From: Nocardia nova NBRC 15556
GTDB lineage: Bacteria > Actinomycetota > Actinomycetes > Mycobacteriales > Mycobacteriaceae
Reading direction: 5' to 3'
Length of the DNA: 64,000 bases
Assembly (NCBI RefSeq): GCF_001613005.1
Contig: NZ_BDBN01000002.1
Span: forward strand, 174,125-238,124
Shown: in pieces, positions 16,123-24,698 of the stretch
How the letters are laid out: every line of letters begins with the position of its first letter
How positions within the stretch are numbered: the first letter of the stretch is position 1
Notes under the pieces: generated by a model
Told to the model about the DNA's origin: nothing
What the model saw: the letters and a program-made list of their open reading frames with translations, nothing else
The model's database searches: none
Position numbers and translations under genes: made by a program

Positions 16123-17001
16123 ATGAGTATGGCGACGCGGACTGTCGATCCGGTCTCCCTGGCCGACGTTCTGAGCATCCACCGGATCGGCGGATCCGAA
16201 TTCCTCGGCCCTGCCCGGCCCACCGCGGCACCGCGCATCTTCGGCGGCGTCACCGTAGGACAGGCCATACTCGCCGCCCGGGCGACGGTCACCGACGATC
16301 GGCCGATACACGCCCTGCAGACCACATTCCTGCGCCCGGGATACGGCAATTCTCCTGTCACCTACCGGGTCGAACCCCTGCACGACGGGACGTCACTGAC
16401 CACCCGGCTTGTCACAGCCACCCAGCACGACCGGATCATCTTCATCGCCACCGCCTCGTTCCAGCGACCCGAAAACGGTCTGGCACATCAACTTACGACG
16501 CTGTCCGCACCCCATCCCGAAGACGTCGAACCGGCCGCGCAGATCGTGGGCGAGGGGGCCGATCGGGCATGGCTGTCGGCACTCGAGCGGACCACGATGC
16601 TGGAATTCCGCTTCCCCGACACCCCGGTCCGGGTTTCCGCCGGCCAGGGCACCGCTGTGGCGCCGTACCAGAGGTTCTGGGTGCGTCCCCCGCAGCCGCT
16701 GCCGGACGACGACGTGGTCCATGCCGCTGTACTCGGTTATCTCTCCGACGCGCTACTGCTGTCGACCTCGCTCGGTCCGCATCGCCGGACCGTACACGAC
16801 CCCGATCTGCGCTTCGCCACGATCAACCACAGCATCTGGTTCCACGCACCCGGCCCTGCCGACGAGTGGCTGTGGTACGAGCAGGAAGGCATCTGGGCCG
16901 GTTCGGCCCGTGCGCTGTGCCGGGGCTCGATCTTCCGGCGCGGCGGCGAGCTGGCGGCGACCGTCGTTCAGGAGGGGCTGATCCGGATCGCGCCGGAATA
17001 A
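16123..17001 (+). CDS. Acyl-CoA thioesterase II (TesB-like), double hot-dog
   Basis: This protein of about 292 residues has the two-hot-dog organisation of TesB: an N-terminal RIFGGVTVGQAILAARATV and LQTTFLRPGYGNSPVTYRVEPL half, and a C-terminal half with YLSDALLLSTSL, FATINHSIWFH and VVQEGLIRI, covering the usual Asp, Ser/Thr and Gln catalytic positions. It would hydrolyse acyl-CoA to free acid and CoA, acting as a release or overflow valve in beta-oxidation. I take ATG 16123; an ATG two codons later is equally possible, and the extension to 16075 lacks family similarity. It is divergent from the TetR gene. Confidence 0.88.
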   Translation: MSMATRTVDPVSLADVLSIHRIGGSEFLGPARPTAAPRIFGGVTVGQAILAARATVTDDRPIHALQTTFLRPGYGNSPVTYRVEPLHDGTSLTTRLVTATQHDRIIFIATASFQRPENGLAHQLTTLSAPHPEDVEPAAQIVGEGADRAWLSALERTTMLEFRFPDTPVRVSAGQGTAVAPYQRFWVRPPQPLPDDDVVHAAVLGYLSDALLLSTSLGPHRRTVHDPDLRFATINHSIWFHAPGPADEWLWYEQEGIWAGSARALCRGSIFRRGGELAATVVQEGLIRIAPE

Positions 17002-17041
17002 CGCGGTGCGCCCGCCGGCCGGCACGGACGTGCGCACCCGC

Positions 17042-18607
17042 TCACGCTCCGGAAAAGGTCCTCCGCAGCGACTGCTTGTCCAGCTTTCCCAGCCCGGTCT
17101 TGGGCAGCTCCGCCAGGACCTCGAGGTGCTCGGGGAGCTTCTGTGGCATGAGGCCCGCCCGCCGCAGATGCGCGGCGACCTCGTCGAGGGTGGGCGTTGC
17201 CGCACCCGGACGGACGGCGATCACCGCACACACGAGCTCACCGCGTTCGTCATCGGGCAAGCCGATCACCGCGACCTCGGCCACGGCGGGATGTTCGGCG
17301 AGCAGCGCCTCCACCTCGACGGGTCCGATGTTCTCACCTTTGCGAATGATCATGTCCTTCAGGCGGCCGGTCACCTCCACATGTCCGTCCGAACGCAGAT
17401 GACCCAGGTCGCCGGTGCGGAACCAGCCGTCGGCGGTGAACGCCGCGGCCGTCAGCTCCGGATCGGTGTAGCCACGAAATACCGATGCGCCCTGGACCTG
17501 AATTTCCCCGTCCTGCCCCAGCGGTAGCTCCCCGGCCGCGCCGACGACGCGCAGCCGAAGGCCTGGAATCGGGCGGCCTTCGGTGTTTGCCAACTGCTCG
17601 TCGGTGTCGTCGGGGGACGCGACGCAGATCATCGGCACCTCGGTCGCGCCGTAGTCGTGCGCGACCGTCGCGTTCAGTTCAGCGCGGACCGCGTGATACA
17701 CACTCGGCGGGCACGGCGCTCCGCCACCCTTGAGCACACGCAGGCTCGGCAGCAGCCGCTCACCCGGGGGCAGTGTGCGCTGCTGGTTGAGCAGTGCGGT
17801 GTAGAACACCGTGCTGCCGCCGGTGAATGTCACGCGGTGCCGGCGGAACAGCTCCGAGGTGGTGGCCGGATCGAACGCCTCGACCACGACCGCGGGGAAT
17901 CCGGCCAGCAGCAACGACATCAGATAGACCACACCGCCGACATGGGCCACCGGGAACGGTATTCCGCCGACTTCGCCGGGCTCGCGCCCGAGTCCGCCGC
18001 GCTGGGTGAATCCCCGCGCCGCGGCCAGCAGGGAGCTGTCGCCGTGACAGACCCCCTTGGGCAGACCGGACGACCCCGAGGTGAAGTAGACCCACCGGAT
18101 ATCCTGCGAGACACCGGGTTCAGGCGGGAGCGCCGCCACATCCGCCGACTCGGGTGCGGACGTCCCAATGGTCAGTACCCGACGCGTCCCCGGCAACCCC
18201 TCGGCCATCGCGCGGTAGTCGGTGCCCCGCCACGTTCCCGGGATCAGCATCGTGTCGGCCTCGGCGGCGGCCACCGCCGCACCGGTCTCGCGTTCCCGAT
18301 AGATCGGGATGATCGGCGCCTGCACCGCCCCGAGCCGGGCCAGCGCGGCCATCACCAGCAGCGTGCTGATCCGCGTCGGCAGCTGCCAGGCCACGCGCGT
18401 CCCCGGGCCGATTCCCTCGGCCCGCAGTGCGGCCGCGACCCGCTCGGCCCGCCCATGGAAGTCCCCGAAGGTGAGTGTGGTGCCGTGTTCGTCGGCCAGC
18501 ATCGGCAGGCGCGCCGATCGTTGTGCGCGCTCGCGGATCAGATCCCAGAACCCCTCCGCCGCAATCGGATCGGTGTCACTCACAACAGCAGCGGGGTCGA
18601 CCAGCAT
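17042..18607 (-). CDS. AMP-forming acyl-CoA synthetase (FadD/FadK-like)
   Basis: This 521-residue adenylate-forming ligase has the P-loop VYFTSGSSGLPKGV, the acid-binding YGATEVP motif, the hinge GRLKDMIIRKGENIGPVEVE and the catalytic Lys region LPKTGLGKLDK. It activates a carboxylic acid, probably medium or long chain or ring-derived, to its CoA ester. It lies in convergence with the TesB gene (40 bases apart). The start is ATG 18607, with AAAGGA upstream. The AT-rich block at 18650-18685 is its likely promoter region. Confidence 0.9.
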   Translation of the reverse strand: MLVDPAAVVSDTDPIAAEGFWDLIRERAQRSARLPMLADEHGTTLTFGDFHGRAERVAAALRAEGIGPGTRVAWQLPTRISTLLVMAALARLGAVQAPIIPIYRERETGAAVAAAEADTMLIPGTWRGTDYRAMAEGLPGTRRVLTIGTSAPESADVAALPPEPGVSQDIRWVYFTSGSSGLPKGVCHGDSSLLAAARGFTQRGGLGREPGEVGGIPFPVAHVGGVVYLMSLLLAGFPAVVVEAFDPATTSELFRRHRVTFTGGSTVFYTALLNQQRTLPPGERLLPSLRVLKGGGAPCPPSVYHAVRAELNATVAHDYGATEVPMICVASPDDTDEQLANTEGRPIPGLRLRVVGAAGELPLGQDGEIQVQGASVFRGYTDPELTAAAFTADGWFRTGDLGHLRSDGHVEVTGRLKDMIIRKGENIGPVEVEALLAEHPAVAEVAVIGLPDDERGELVCAVIAVRPGAATPTLDEVAAHLRRAGLMPQKLPEHLEVLAELPKTGLGKLDKQSLRRTFSGA

Positions 18608-18647
18608 CGGAGGGTCCTTTCACCAGCCCGTGGCGGGCGCCACAGTT

Positions 18648-18686
18648 CAGAAATATAGTAAAAATATCTCACTATTTATTCAATGC
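18648..18686. promoter_or_regulatory. AT-rich promoter region upstream of a ligase gene
   Basis: Within the 213-base gap between the two ligase genes this block is almost entirely A+T, with inverted elements ATAGT (18655-18659) and ACTAT (18673-18677). It is about 45-75 bases upstream of the ATG at 18607. A promoter/operator role is inferred; nothing else was recognised in the gap. Confidence 0.35.
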
Positions 18687-18820
18687 TTTGTTCCCTGCCC
18701 TCCCGGCGGCGGGACGAGAACACCGCGAGCGGTGCGGCGGATACTCCCGCGGCGGACACCGAAAACCTGCCGGGGCCTGCTCCGCAGACGAAAAGTGCTG
18801 CGTTACATCGGAAATGCGGA

Positions 18821-20365
18821 TCAGGAACCCCCGTAACGAGCCCGCAGCACTTTCTTATCCAGCTTTCCGGTCGGCAGTTTCGGCAGCTCGTCCACCACGA
18901 TCGTGCGGCGCGGCGCCTTGTATCGGGCGATCCGCGCCGCGACATGGTCACGCAGGTCGTCGGCATCGACGGTGGCTCCCTCGACCGGGACCACCACCGC
19001 ACAGACGGATTCACCCCAGCGCTCGTCCGGGATGCCGATCACCGCACATTCCGCGACCGCGGGATGGCTCGCGACGACCTCCTCGACCTGCACCGAGTAG
19101 ACGTTCTCGCCTCCGGAGATGATCACGTCCTTCTTCCGGTCGACCAGATACAGCAGACCCTCGGTATCGAACATCCCGACATCACCGGTATGACACCAGC
19201 CATCGCGAATCGTTTCGGCGGTGGCACGGTCGTTGTTCCAGTAGCCGCGGAACATCACGGCCGAGCGAACCACGATTTCTCCCGGCTGTCCCGGCGGGCA
19301 CTCCCGGCCGTCGCCGTCGACGATCCGGACCTCGGTGTCGGGGAAGGGGTAGCCGACCGAGGTCAGCCGCCGCCGGTCGTCCTCGGTCGCGGTGCGATGC
19401 AGCTCGCGCGGCAGGCCGGAGGTGATCACCTCGGTCTGCCCGTACAGATTGAGGAATCCGGCATTCGGCATCGCCGCCATCGCCGAACGCAGAATGGTGC
19501 TGGTGACCGGGGCCGCGGAGTAGACCACCGTGCGGATCCCGGCCAGTGCGGGACTGTCCGGGCCGGCCACGTCGACCAACGTCTGCAACATGGTCGGCGC
19601 CAGGTGCAGGATGGTGATCCCGTCCGCGGCCGCGGTTGCCAGCATCGCGGCCGGCTCGAACTGCCGGTGCAGTACGGCGGTGCCGCCGCGTGCGTGCACA
19701 CCCAGCGCGATCGCGATCGCGCCGATATGCAGCATCGGCATCACCAGCATCGCACGATCGCTACTCCCGCTGCGCATCTCGCCGTTGAGCACGGCACCCA
19801 TCCGCCGCAGCTCACGCTGGCCCAGGATGCATCCCTTGGGACGTCCGGTGGTTCCGGTGGTGTAGATCAGGCAGGCGGTGTCGGCCGCCACCGCGCTGAA
19901 CGGCAACTCACGATCGGCGCCCGCGGCCAGCAATTCCCGGTATTCCACGGCGCCGGGAGCCGGAGCGTCCAGGCATACATAGAGATCGACACCGGTCAGC
20001 CCCGGGCGAAGCTCTGCCACGGCGGCCAGATATTCGGATTCGAAGAACAGCACCCGCGGCGCGGCGTCGCGCAGGATCGAGCCCATCTCCGGCACCGCCA
20101 GCCGATAGTTCACCGTCGCGACCACTATGCCACTGAGCTGGCCCATCGCGAGCACCTCGCCGAAGCGAATGCCGTTGCGGCTCAGTACCGCAACGCGATC
20201 CTGGCGGCGCACGCCGCACTCGCCCAGTGCGGCGGCCAATTCCGTCGCACGACGAAGCAACTGGGAATGGGTGCGGATTTCACCGTCGGCGATATAGGCG
20301 GGAACATCCGGGAACCGCACCGCATTGTCACCGATGATGTCACCCAGAGTCAGCTCCGAAGGCAT
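18821..20365 (-). CDS. AMP-forming acyl-CoA synthetase
   Basis: This 514-residue protein has the ligase motifs IYTTGTTGRPKG (P-loop), LNLYGQTEV, GWCHTGDVGMFD, the hinge VDRKKDVIISGGENVYSVQVEE and the catalytic Lys region LPKLPTGKLDKK. It is the last gene of a minus-strand operon with the Ltp/DUF35 pair and an acyl-CoA dehydrogenase pair, so it probably loads CoA on the substrate those enzymes shorten. The start is ATG 20365 with AAGGAG upstream. The gap to the Ltp gene is 36 bases. Confidence 0.9.
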   Translation of the reverse strand: MPSELTLGDIIGDNAVRFPDVPAYIADGEIRTHSQLLRRATELAAALGECGVRRQDRVAVLSRNGIRFGEVLAMGQLSGIVVATVNYRLAVPEMGSILRDAAPRVLFFESEYLAAVAELRPGLTGVDLYVCLDAPAPGAVEYRELLAAGADRELPFSAVAADTACLIYTTGTTGRPKGCILGQRELRRMGAVLNGEMRSGSSDRAMLVMPMLHIGAIAIALGVHARGGTAVLHRQFEPAAMLATAAADGITILHLAPTMLQTLVDVAGPDSPALAGIRTVVYSAAPVTSTILRSAMAAMPNAGFLNLYGQTEVITSGLPRELHRTATEDDRRRLTSVGYPFPDTEVRIVDGDGRECPPGQPGEIVVRSAVMFRGYWNNDRATAETIRDGWCHTGDVGMFDTEGLLYLVDRKKDVIISGGENVYSVQVEEVVASHPAVAECAVIGIPDERWGESVCAVVVPVEGATVDADDLRDHVAARIARYKAPRRTIVVDELPKLPTGKLDKKVLRARYGGS

Positions 20366-20401
20366 GGTGCTCCTTTTCCGAAATCCTTGGGCCCCTTCGT
20401 G

Positions 20402-21550
20402 TCAGCGCGACAGAATCGTGACCGCGGCGGTGCCCGGGGAACCGTAGAGTTGCGCGTAGCCGACCCGCGCCCCCTCCACCTGCCGACCCGTCGCCCGCCC
20501 ACGCAGCTGGTTGACCAGTTCGTACACCTGCCGCAGGCCGGACGCGCCGACCGGTTCACCATTGGCGAGCAGTCCGCCGTCGGTGTTGATCGGCAGCCGC
20601 CCGGTGATCTCGGTCGCCCCCTCGGCGAGCAGCTTCTCCTGATCGCCGTCGGCGCAGAAACCGTTCTCGGCCATGTGAATGACCTCCGAGCCCGCGTCGG
20701 TGTCCTGCAACTGGATGACATCGACATCCTCGGGTCCGATGCCGGCCTCTTCGTAGGCGGCCCGGGACGCGAAGACGGTCGGGCTCGGCGCGGTCTCGAT
20801 GTTCAGCGACGGGGTCAGCACCTCGATCGAGCCCTCCCGGCGGGAAAACAGCTGGGAGGCACGCAGATAGATCGGCGTATCGGTGTATTTGTGAGCCTGG
20901 TCCGCGCGGCACAGGACAGCGGCCGCCGCCCCTTCGTCCGGACTGCAGTACATGTACTGGCGCAGCGGATAATTGAGCACCTGCGAGGCCAGCACTTCCG
21001 CCTCGGTGACCGGCTTGCGCCGCCACGCGGTCGGATTGGCCGCGCCATTGCGGAACGCCTTCGCCGACACCCGGGCGAGCGTCTCGTGCGAGATCCCGTG
21101 GTCGTGCATGTAGCGGTTGATCTTCATACCGAAGAAGTGGGTGGTCAGGAACAGGCCGATCTCGCCGTACCAGTCCGGGAGCCCGACCACCGACGGGTGG
21201 TCGGAGAAGGCGCCGCGCGGATGCTTGTCCAGCCCCACCGCCAGCGTCAGGTCGTGATCACCGACCCGGATCGCGTTGGCCGCCATCGCCAGTGAGGTTC
21301 CGCCGGTGGCGCATCCGGTGAACACCGCGCGCGTCGGGATGCCCGTAGGACCGAGCAGGGAGACGACGTTCTCGGGGTTCTTCACCTCCATGCTGCCCGC
21401 GTAGAGGGCCTGAATATCCGGCCAGGCCACGCCGGCGTCGGCGAGGGCGTCGATGATGGCGTCCTCGCCCATCTCCAGGGCGGACTTGCCCTGATGGCGC
21501 CCGAACGGGTGCAGACCCACCCCGATGATCGCGACCTCACTGCTCGCCAC
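20402..21550 (-). CDS. Thiolase-fold lipid-transfer protein (Ltp-like, possible retro-aldolase)
   Basis: This 382-residue protein is of the SCP-x/Ltp thiolase group: the nucleophile loop has Cys80 (FTGCATGGTS), and the C-terminal box reads INTDGGLLANGEPVGASGLRQ, with Glu where classical thiolases have the His of GHPxGxTG. Ltp2-type relatives in actinomycetes form a complex with a DUF35 protein and cleave a steroid side chain by a retro-aldol reaction, not by thiolysis. The next gene is exactly such a DUF35 protein, overlapping by 14 bases, so an aldolase role is likely. The start is GTG 21550 with GAGGAGG upstream. Confidence 0.82.
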   Translation of the reverse strand: MASSEVAIIGVGLHPFGRHQGKSALEMGEDAIIDALADAGVAWPDIQALYAGSMEVKNPENVVSLLGPTGIPTRAVFTGCATGGTSLAMAANAIRVGDHDLTLAVGLDKHPRGAFSDHPSVVGLPDWYGEIGLFLTTHFFGMKINRYMHDHGISHETLARVSAKAFRNGAANPTAWRRKPVTEAEVLASQVLNYPLRQYMYCSPDEGAAAAVLCRADQAHKYTDTPIYLRASQLFSRREGSIEVLTPSLNIETAPSPTVFASRAAYEEAGIGPEDVDVIQLQDTDAGSEVIHMAENGFCADGDQEKLLAEGATEITGRLPINTDGGLLANGEPVGASGLRQVYELVNQLRGRATGRQVEGARVGYAQLYGSPGTAAVTILSR

Positions 21551-21986
21551 GGCTGTCCTCCTCCTCGTCGACCGGAGCGAAGGCGAACATCATCGTCTGC
21601 GCACCTTCCTTGTTCTTGCCGAAGGGCACGATCCGCAACTCCATCGGCTGACCGATTCGCAGCTTCTCCGGATCGGGCTCGGTCAACCGAGCTTCCACCC
21701 GCAGCGCGCCGGGGAGTTCGACATAACCGACCGCGAATGGTTCGAAGGCTTCGGCATCGCCCGCATAGGGCGGAATCGGCGGGCAGAACCGCTGTGTGGT
21801 GAACGTCCACAGCGTGCCCCGCCGGGGCAGCTCCACCGGCTCGAGCTTCTCCCTGCGGCCACCGACGAGGCGGTGCTCACGATAGGGGAAGACGATGCTG
21901 CCGTCGGAGGCCTTCCCGCCGATCAAGGCGGGATCGTCCGAAGGCCAAGTGAACAACCCCTCTGCCAAGGGCACTGATCGGGTCAT
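21537..21986 (-). CDS. DUF35 OB-fold protein, partner of the Ltp-like enzyme
   Basis: This 149-residue protein has the DUF35/ChsH2-C-terminal pattern: LFTWPSDDPALIGGK, then EPVELPRRGTLWTFTTQ, PFAVGYVELPGALRVEARL and KLRIGQPMELRIVPF. In relatives a rubredoxin-like zinc ribbon with two CxxC pairs precedes the OB fold. Here that segment (GKASDGSIVFPYREHRLVGGRREKLEP) has no cysteine at all, so zinc binding by the usual residues is not possible. Partners of this kind stabilise and complete Ltp-type aldolases. The start is ATG 21986. It lies between the acyl-CoA dehydrogenase pair and the Ltp gene. Confidence 0.82.
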   Translation of the reverse strand: MTRSVPLAEGLFTWPSDDPALIGGKASDGSIVFPYREHRLVGGRREKLEPVELPRRGTLWTFTTQRFCPPIPPYAGDAEAFEPFAVGYVELPGALRVEARLTEPDPEKLRIGQPMELRIVPFGKNKEGAQTMMFAFAPVDEEEDSRGEQ

Positions 21987-22048
21987 GCGCGATGTTCCTT
22001 CCACTGAGTGATAAAACGTCAAGTCGCGTTGAACGGAGCGAGCGCAGC

Positions 22049-23104
22049 TCAGACGGCGACCGTCGAACCGACCGATGTGACCGCGGCGGCGATACCGCGC
22101 TCCCGGGCCATGGCCGCGCCGAGCCGCATGTTCAGCGTCATTTCGTCGCCGAAGTCCCCGCGCCACCCCTGCAGGCGGCGCGAGAGCAGTTGCAACGAGT
22201 ACTCCCTCGTCATCCCGATCGCGCCGTGGGCCTGATGGGCGGCCCGGACCGCGAGGCCCGCGTTTCGGTTGGCCAGCGATTTCGCGGCGACGATCTCGAA
22301 CGACGCCGGGCCACGCAATGCCGCGGCTCCCGCCCGATCGACCGAGAGCGTGGTCGATGCCGATGCCTGCGCCAGCTCCACGATGTGAGTCTGGACGGAC
22401 TGGAACGCACCGATCGGCCGGCCGAACTGCACCCGCTGTTCGACATATCGTTTGGTGAGATCGAAGGCCGCGGTCATCGCGCCCGCCATCTGCGCCGAAC
22501 GCAGCAGCGCGCCACGCAGCAGCAGGGCATCGGCGGTGACGTCACCGGCCCAGGTCTGTACCTCGACGTGCGCGGCCGATATCCGATCCCTCGGCATACC
22601 GGCCAGGTCGGTGCCCGCTTCGATGTCGAGATCCGCCGCATTCACCGAAACGACGCGCGAGGACCCGCTACCGTCCTCGACGATCGCGACCACGCGGGTG
22701 GCACCGCGAGCCCACGCCACGTCCCCGGCGGTGCCGGACAGGCGATTTCCGTCCAGACGCAGGCGGGTCGAATCCGTGATCACGGTCATCGGTCCGGGCT
22801 CCACCGGGGCACCGGCGCAGGTGAGCAACCAGGCGGCCAGGCTGGTCTCGGCCAGCGGCAGCGGCACCGCATACTCTCCGGCCCCGTGGCCGACGGCCAG
22901 CAGATCCAGCAGCGAGCCGCCGGAACCGCCGAGGTCTTCCTCGATTCCGATCAGCGGCAGGCCGAGTTGTTCCACCGAGGACCACAGACCGGGTGAGAAG
23001 CCCGTGTTCTCCACCGTTGTCACCACATCCGGAGTGAATGTCTGCGAGAAGAATTCCGTGACGAGCCGGACCAGATCCGGATCGCGCCGGACGACTTCAC
23101 TCAT
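22049..23104 (-). CDS. Acyl-CoA dehydrogenase, small-type subunit of a heteromeric pair
   Basis: This 351-residue protein has an acyl-CoA dehydrogenase fold: LGLPLIGIEEDLGGSGGSLLDL at the N-side and RYVEQRVQFGRPIGAFQSVQTHIVEL and HQAHGAIGMTREYSLQLLSRRLQGWR at the C-side. It lacks the middle SEPxxGSD motif and the helix-G Glu that its partner has. This division of residues is typical of alpha2beta2 FadE pairs (ChsE4-ChsE5 type) used in steroid side-chain oxidation, where FAD sites are shared between unlike subunits. ATG 23104 overlaps the partner's stop (ATGA), so the two are co-translated. Confidence 0.85.
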   Translation of the reverse strand: MSEVVRRDPDLVRLVTEFFSQTFTPDVVTTVENTGFSPGLWSSVEQLGLPLIGIEEDLGGSGGSLLDLLAVGHGAGEYAVPLPLAETSLAAWLLTCAGAPVEPGPMTVITDSTRLRLDGNRLSGTAGDVAWARGATRVVAIVEDGSGSSRVVSVNAADLDIEAGTDLAGMPRDRISAAHVEVQTWAGDVTADALLLRGALLRSAQMAGAMTAAFDLTKRYVEQRVQFGRPIGAFQSVQTHIVELAQASASTTLSVDRAGAAALRGPASFEIVAAKSLANRNAGLAVRAAHQAHGAIGMTREYSLQLLSRRLQGWRGDFGDEMTLNMRLGAAMARERGIAAAVTSVGSTVAV

Positions 23105-24246
23105 GTCCGGATCAACCCCTTCGCGATGATGTTGCGCAGAATTTCGGTCGTGCCGCCGCGGATGGTCCACGAGGGTCCGGTGAGAATCGCCCGGGCGAGC
23201 AGCGACTCGTAGGGGTCCGGCGAGGACAAGTCGGGTGTGCGGCCGAAATGACGCGCGACGATCTCGATGCATTCCTGTTCGAACCGGGTCGCCATCTCCT
23301 TGGCCAGCGCCGCTTGGACGGTGGGCGAACGGCCTTCGTCCACAGCCCTCGCTATCGACAGCGACAAACCGTGAAATGCCCACGCCCGGGCGGCAATCGA
23401 CCCCACATCGCTCTGGGCCCATCGCGTATCCGCGCTGCTCGGATGCGCTGCCCAATGCTCGAGGACCGGCATCAGCGACATCCACCGGTCCACTCCCCCG
23501 CGTTCGAGGACGAGCTCCGCCTTGTTCTGTCCCCAGCCCGCGCCGATGTCTCCCAGCCGCATGGTGTCGGGCACGAAGACGTCGGTGAACGACACTTCGC
23601 AGAAATGCCGGGTTCCGTCGATGAACGGAATCGGCGATACTCGCAGCCCCGTGCTCCGGCGATCCACGATGAACTGGGTGAGGCCCCCGTATCGTTCGTC
23701 GGATGTGCGGAAGAGCCCTAGGATATGCGTCGCCTCCAGCGCACCGGAGGTCCATATCTTGGTTCCGTTGATCAGCCAGCCGTCGTCGACCCGGACTGCC
23801 CTGGTACGCACCGACGCGAGATCCGAGCCCGATTCGGGTTCGCTCATCCCGATCGCGAACGACAACTCTCCCTTGGCAATTCGCGGGAGAAAGTACTCCT
23901 TCTGTTCGTGGGTGCCGTTGGCCGCGATATTCGGCCCCGATTGGCGGTCGGCAACCCAGTGCCAGCCCACCGGGGCCCCGACCGCGAGCAATTCCTCGAC
24001 GACGATCAGGCGCTCCACCGCCGTTCGGCCGCCACCGCCGTACTCCTCAGGCAGCGCCATTCCCAGCCAACCGCGCTTGCCGAGGTCGCGGGAGAATTCC
24101 GCATCGATATCGGCCGCGATTCCGAGCCCGATGTCGTAACTTCCCGCCGGCAAACGCTCGGCCAGGAATTCGCGGACTTCCTCCCGCAGTCGTTGCTCCT
24201 CGGCGGTCAGTTCCGCGGCTTCGAGCCGCTGCACACCCGCGGCCAT
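23101..24246 (-). CDS. Acyl-CoA dehydrogenase, large-type subunit of a heteromeric pair
   Basis: This 381-residue protein has a full N-terminal helical domain (EEQRLREEVREFLAERLP, GMALPEEYGGGGRTAVERLIVVEE), the beta-domain motif AIGMSEPESGSDLASVRTRAV, a helix-G Glu in ELVLERGGVDRW and the C-terminal TIRGGTTEILRNIIAKGLI. It oxidises an acyl-CoA to the enoyl-CoA with FAD and very probably forms a heterotetramer with the overlapping gene at 22049-23104. Its ATG at 24246 overlaps the stop of the truncated dehydrogenase ORF upstream (TGATG). Confidence 0.88.
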   Translation of the reverse strand: MAAGVQRLEAAELTAEEQRLREEVREFLAERLPAGSYDIGLGIAADIDAEFSRDLGKRGWLGMALPEEYGGGGRTAVERLIVVEELLAVGAPVGWHWVADRQSGPNIAANGTHEQKEYFLPRIAKGELSFAIGMSEPESGSDLASVRTRAVRVDDGWLINGTKIWTSGALEATHILGLFRTSDERYGGLTQFIVDRRSTGLRVSPIPFIDGTRHFCEVSFTDVFVPDTMRLGDIGAGWGQNKAELVLERGGVDRWMSLMPVLEHWAAHPSSADTRWAQSDVGSIAARAWAFHGLSLSIARAVDEGRSPTVQAALAKEMATRFEQECIEIVARHFGRTPDLSSPDPYESLLARAILTGPSWTIRGGTTEILRNIIAKGLIRT

Positions 24247-24497
24247 CAGCGCACCATGACCAGTCCGCCGTCCACCGGAAGCACCTGTCCGGTGATGTAG
24301 TTCGCGTCCTCGGATGCCAGGAAGGCGTAGGCCCCGGCGATCTCCCCGGCCACCTTCTCGGCCGTGGCCTCGTTGATGTCGACGACGGCGACCTGGGCCG
24401 CTTCGGCGGCGTATCGCAGCGCTATCGCCCGGCCGAGGCCCTGACCGGCGCCGGTCACGATCGCGACGCGATCGGCAAGGCGCGCAGCGGAAGTCAT
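24246..24497 (-). pseudogene. Short-chain dehydrogenase with a large internal deletion
   Basis: The 83-residue ORF joins an intact SDR N-terminus (RVAIVTGAGQGLGRAIALRYA, NAD-binding TGAGQGLG) directly to an intact SDR C-terminus (AYAFLASEDANYITGQVLPVDGG). About 160-170 residues of the usual 250 are missing, including the catalytic Ser and the YxxxK motif. The reading frame is kept, the AAGGAG ribosome binding site is good, and the stop overlaps the next ATG as TGATG. So it cannot be a working dehydrogenase, but it may still be translated and couple translation into the acyl-CoA dehydrogenase gene. It could also keep cofactor binding only, which is less likely. Confidence 0.82.
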
Positions 24498-24698
24498 GTG
24501 ATCTCCTTGAACAGATGGTCCACGGTGGGTCGACCGGGCCGGACGATATGAATTCTATAGGTAAATGAGTACTCTAATTACACTTATTACTATGCCATCT
24601 TCGCATTGCGCATTCCGCAGATCCTCGCCGAAGCGTTGCGCCCATAGGCCGCTGGAAGGTACTGCCCCTTGTTCCACGCACCGACCGGAAATTCCCGC
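24498..24698. promoter_or_regulatory. Promoter region of the SDR/FadE/Ltp operon with palindromic core
   Basis: This 200-base gap holds an AT-rich island at 24548-24593. It contains GTAAATGAG (24561-24569), identical to 4009-4017, and the perfect 8-bp palindrome GAGTACTC at 24567-24574. It lies about 65-85 bases upstream of the ATG at 24497. The promoter and operator role is inferred. No gene was seen in the gap. Confidence 0.45.

Noticed and set aside
17005..17036. Possible hairpin between the TesB gene and the ligase gene (GGTGCGC and GCGCACC)
   Set aside because: Seven-bp arms with a long loop are too weak in this GC-rich DNA to call a terminator.
18683..21295. A very long plus-strand open frame of 870 codons antisense to the ligase and Ltp genes
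   Set aside because: Its translation is Arg/His/Gly-rich without any motif, and it lies opposite genes with full family motifs; it is an effect of high G+C third positions.
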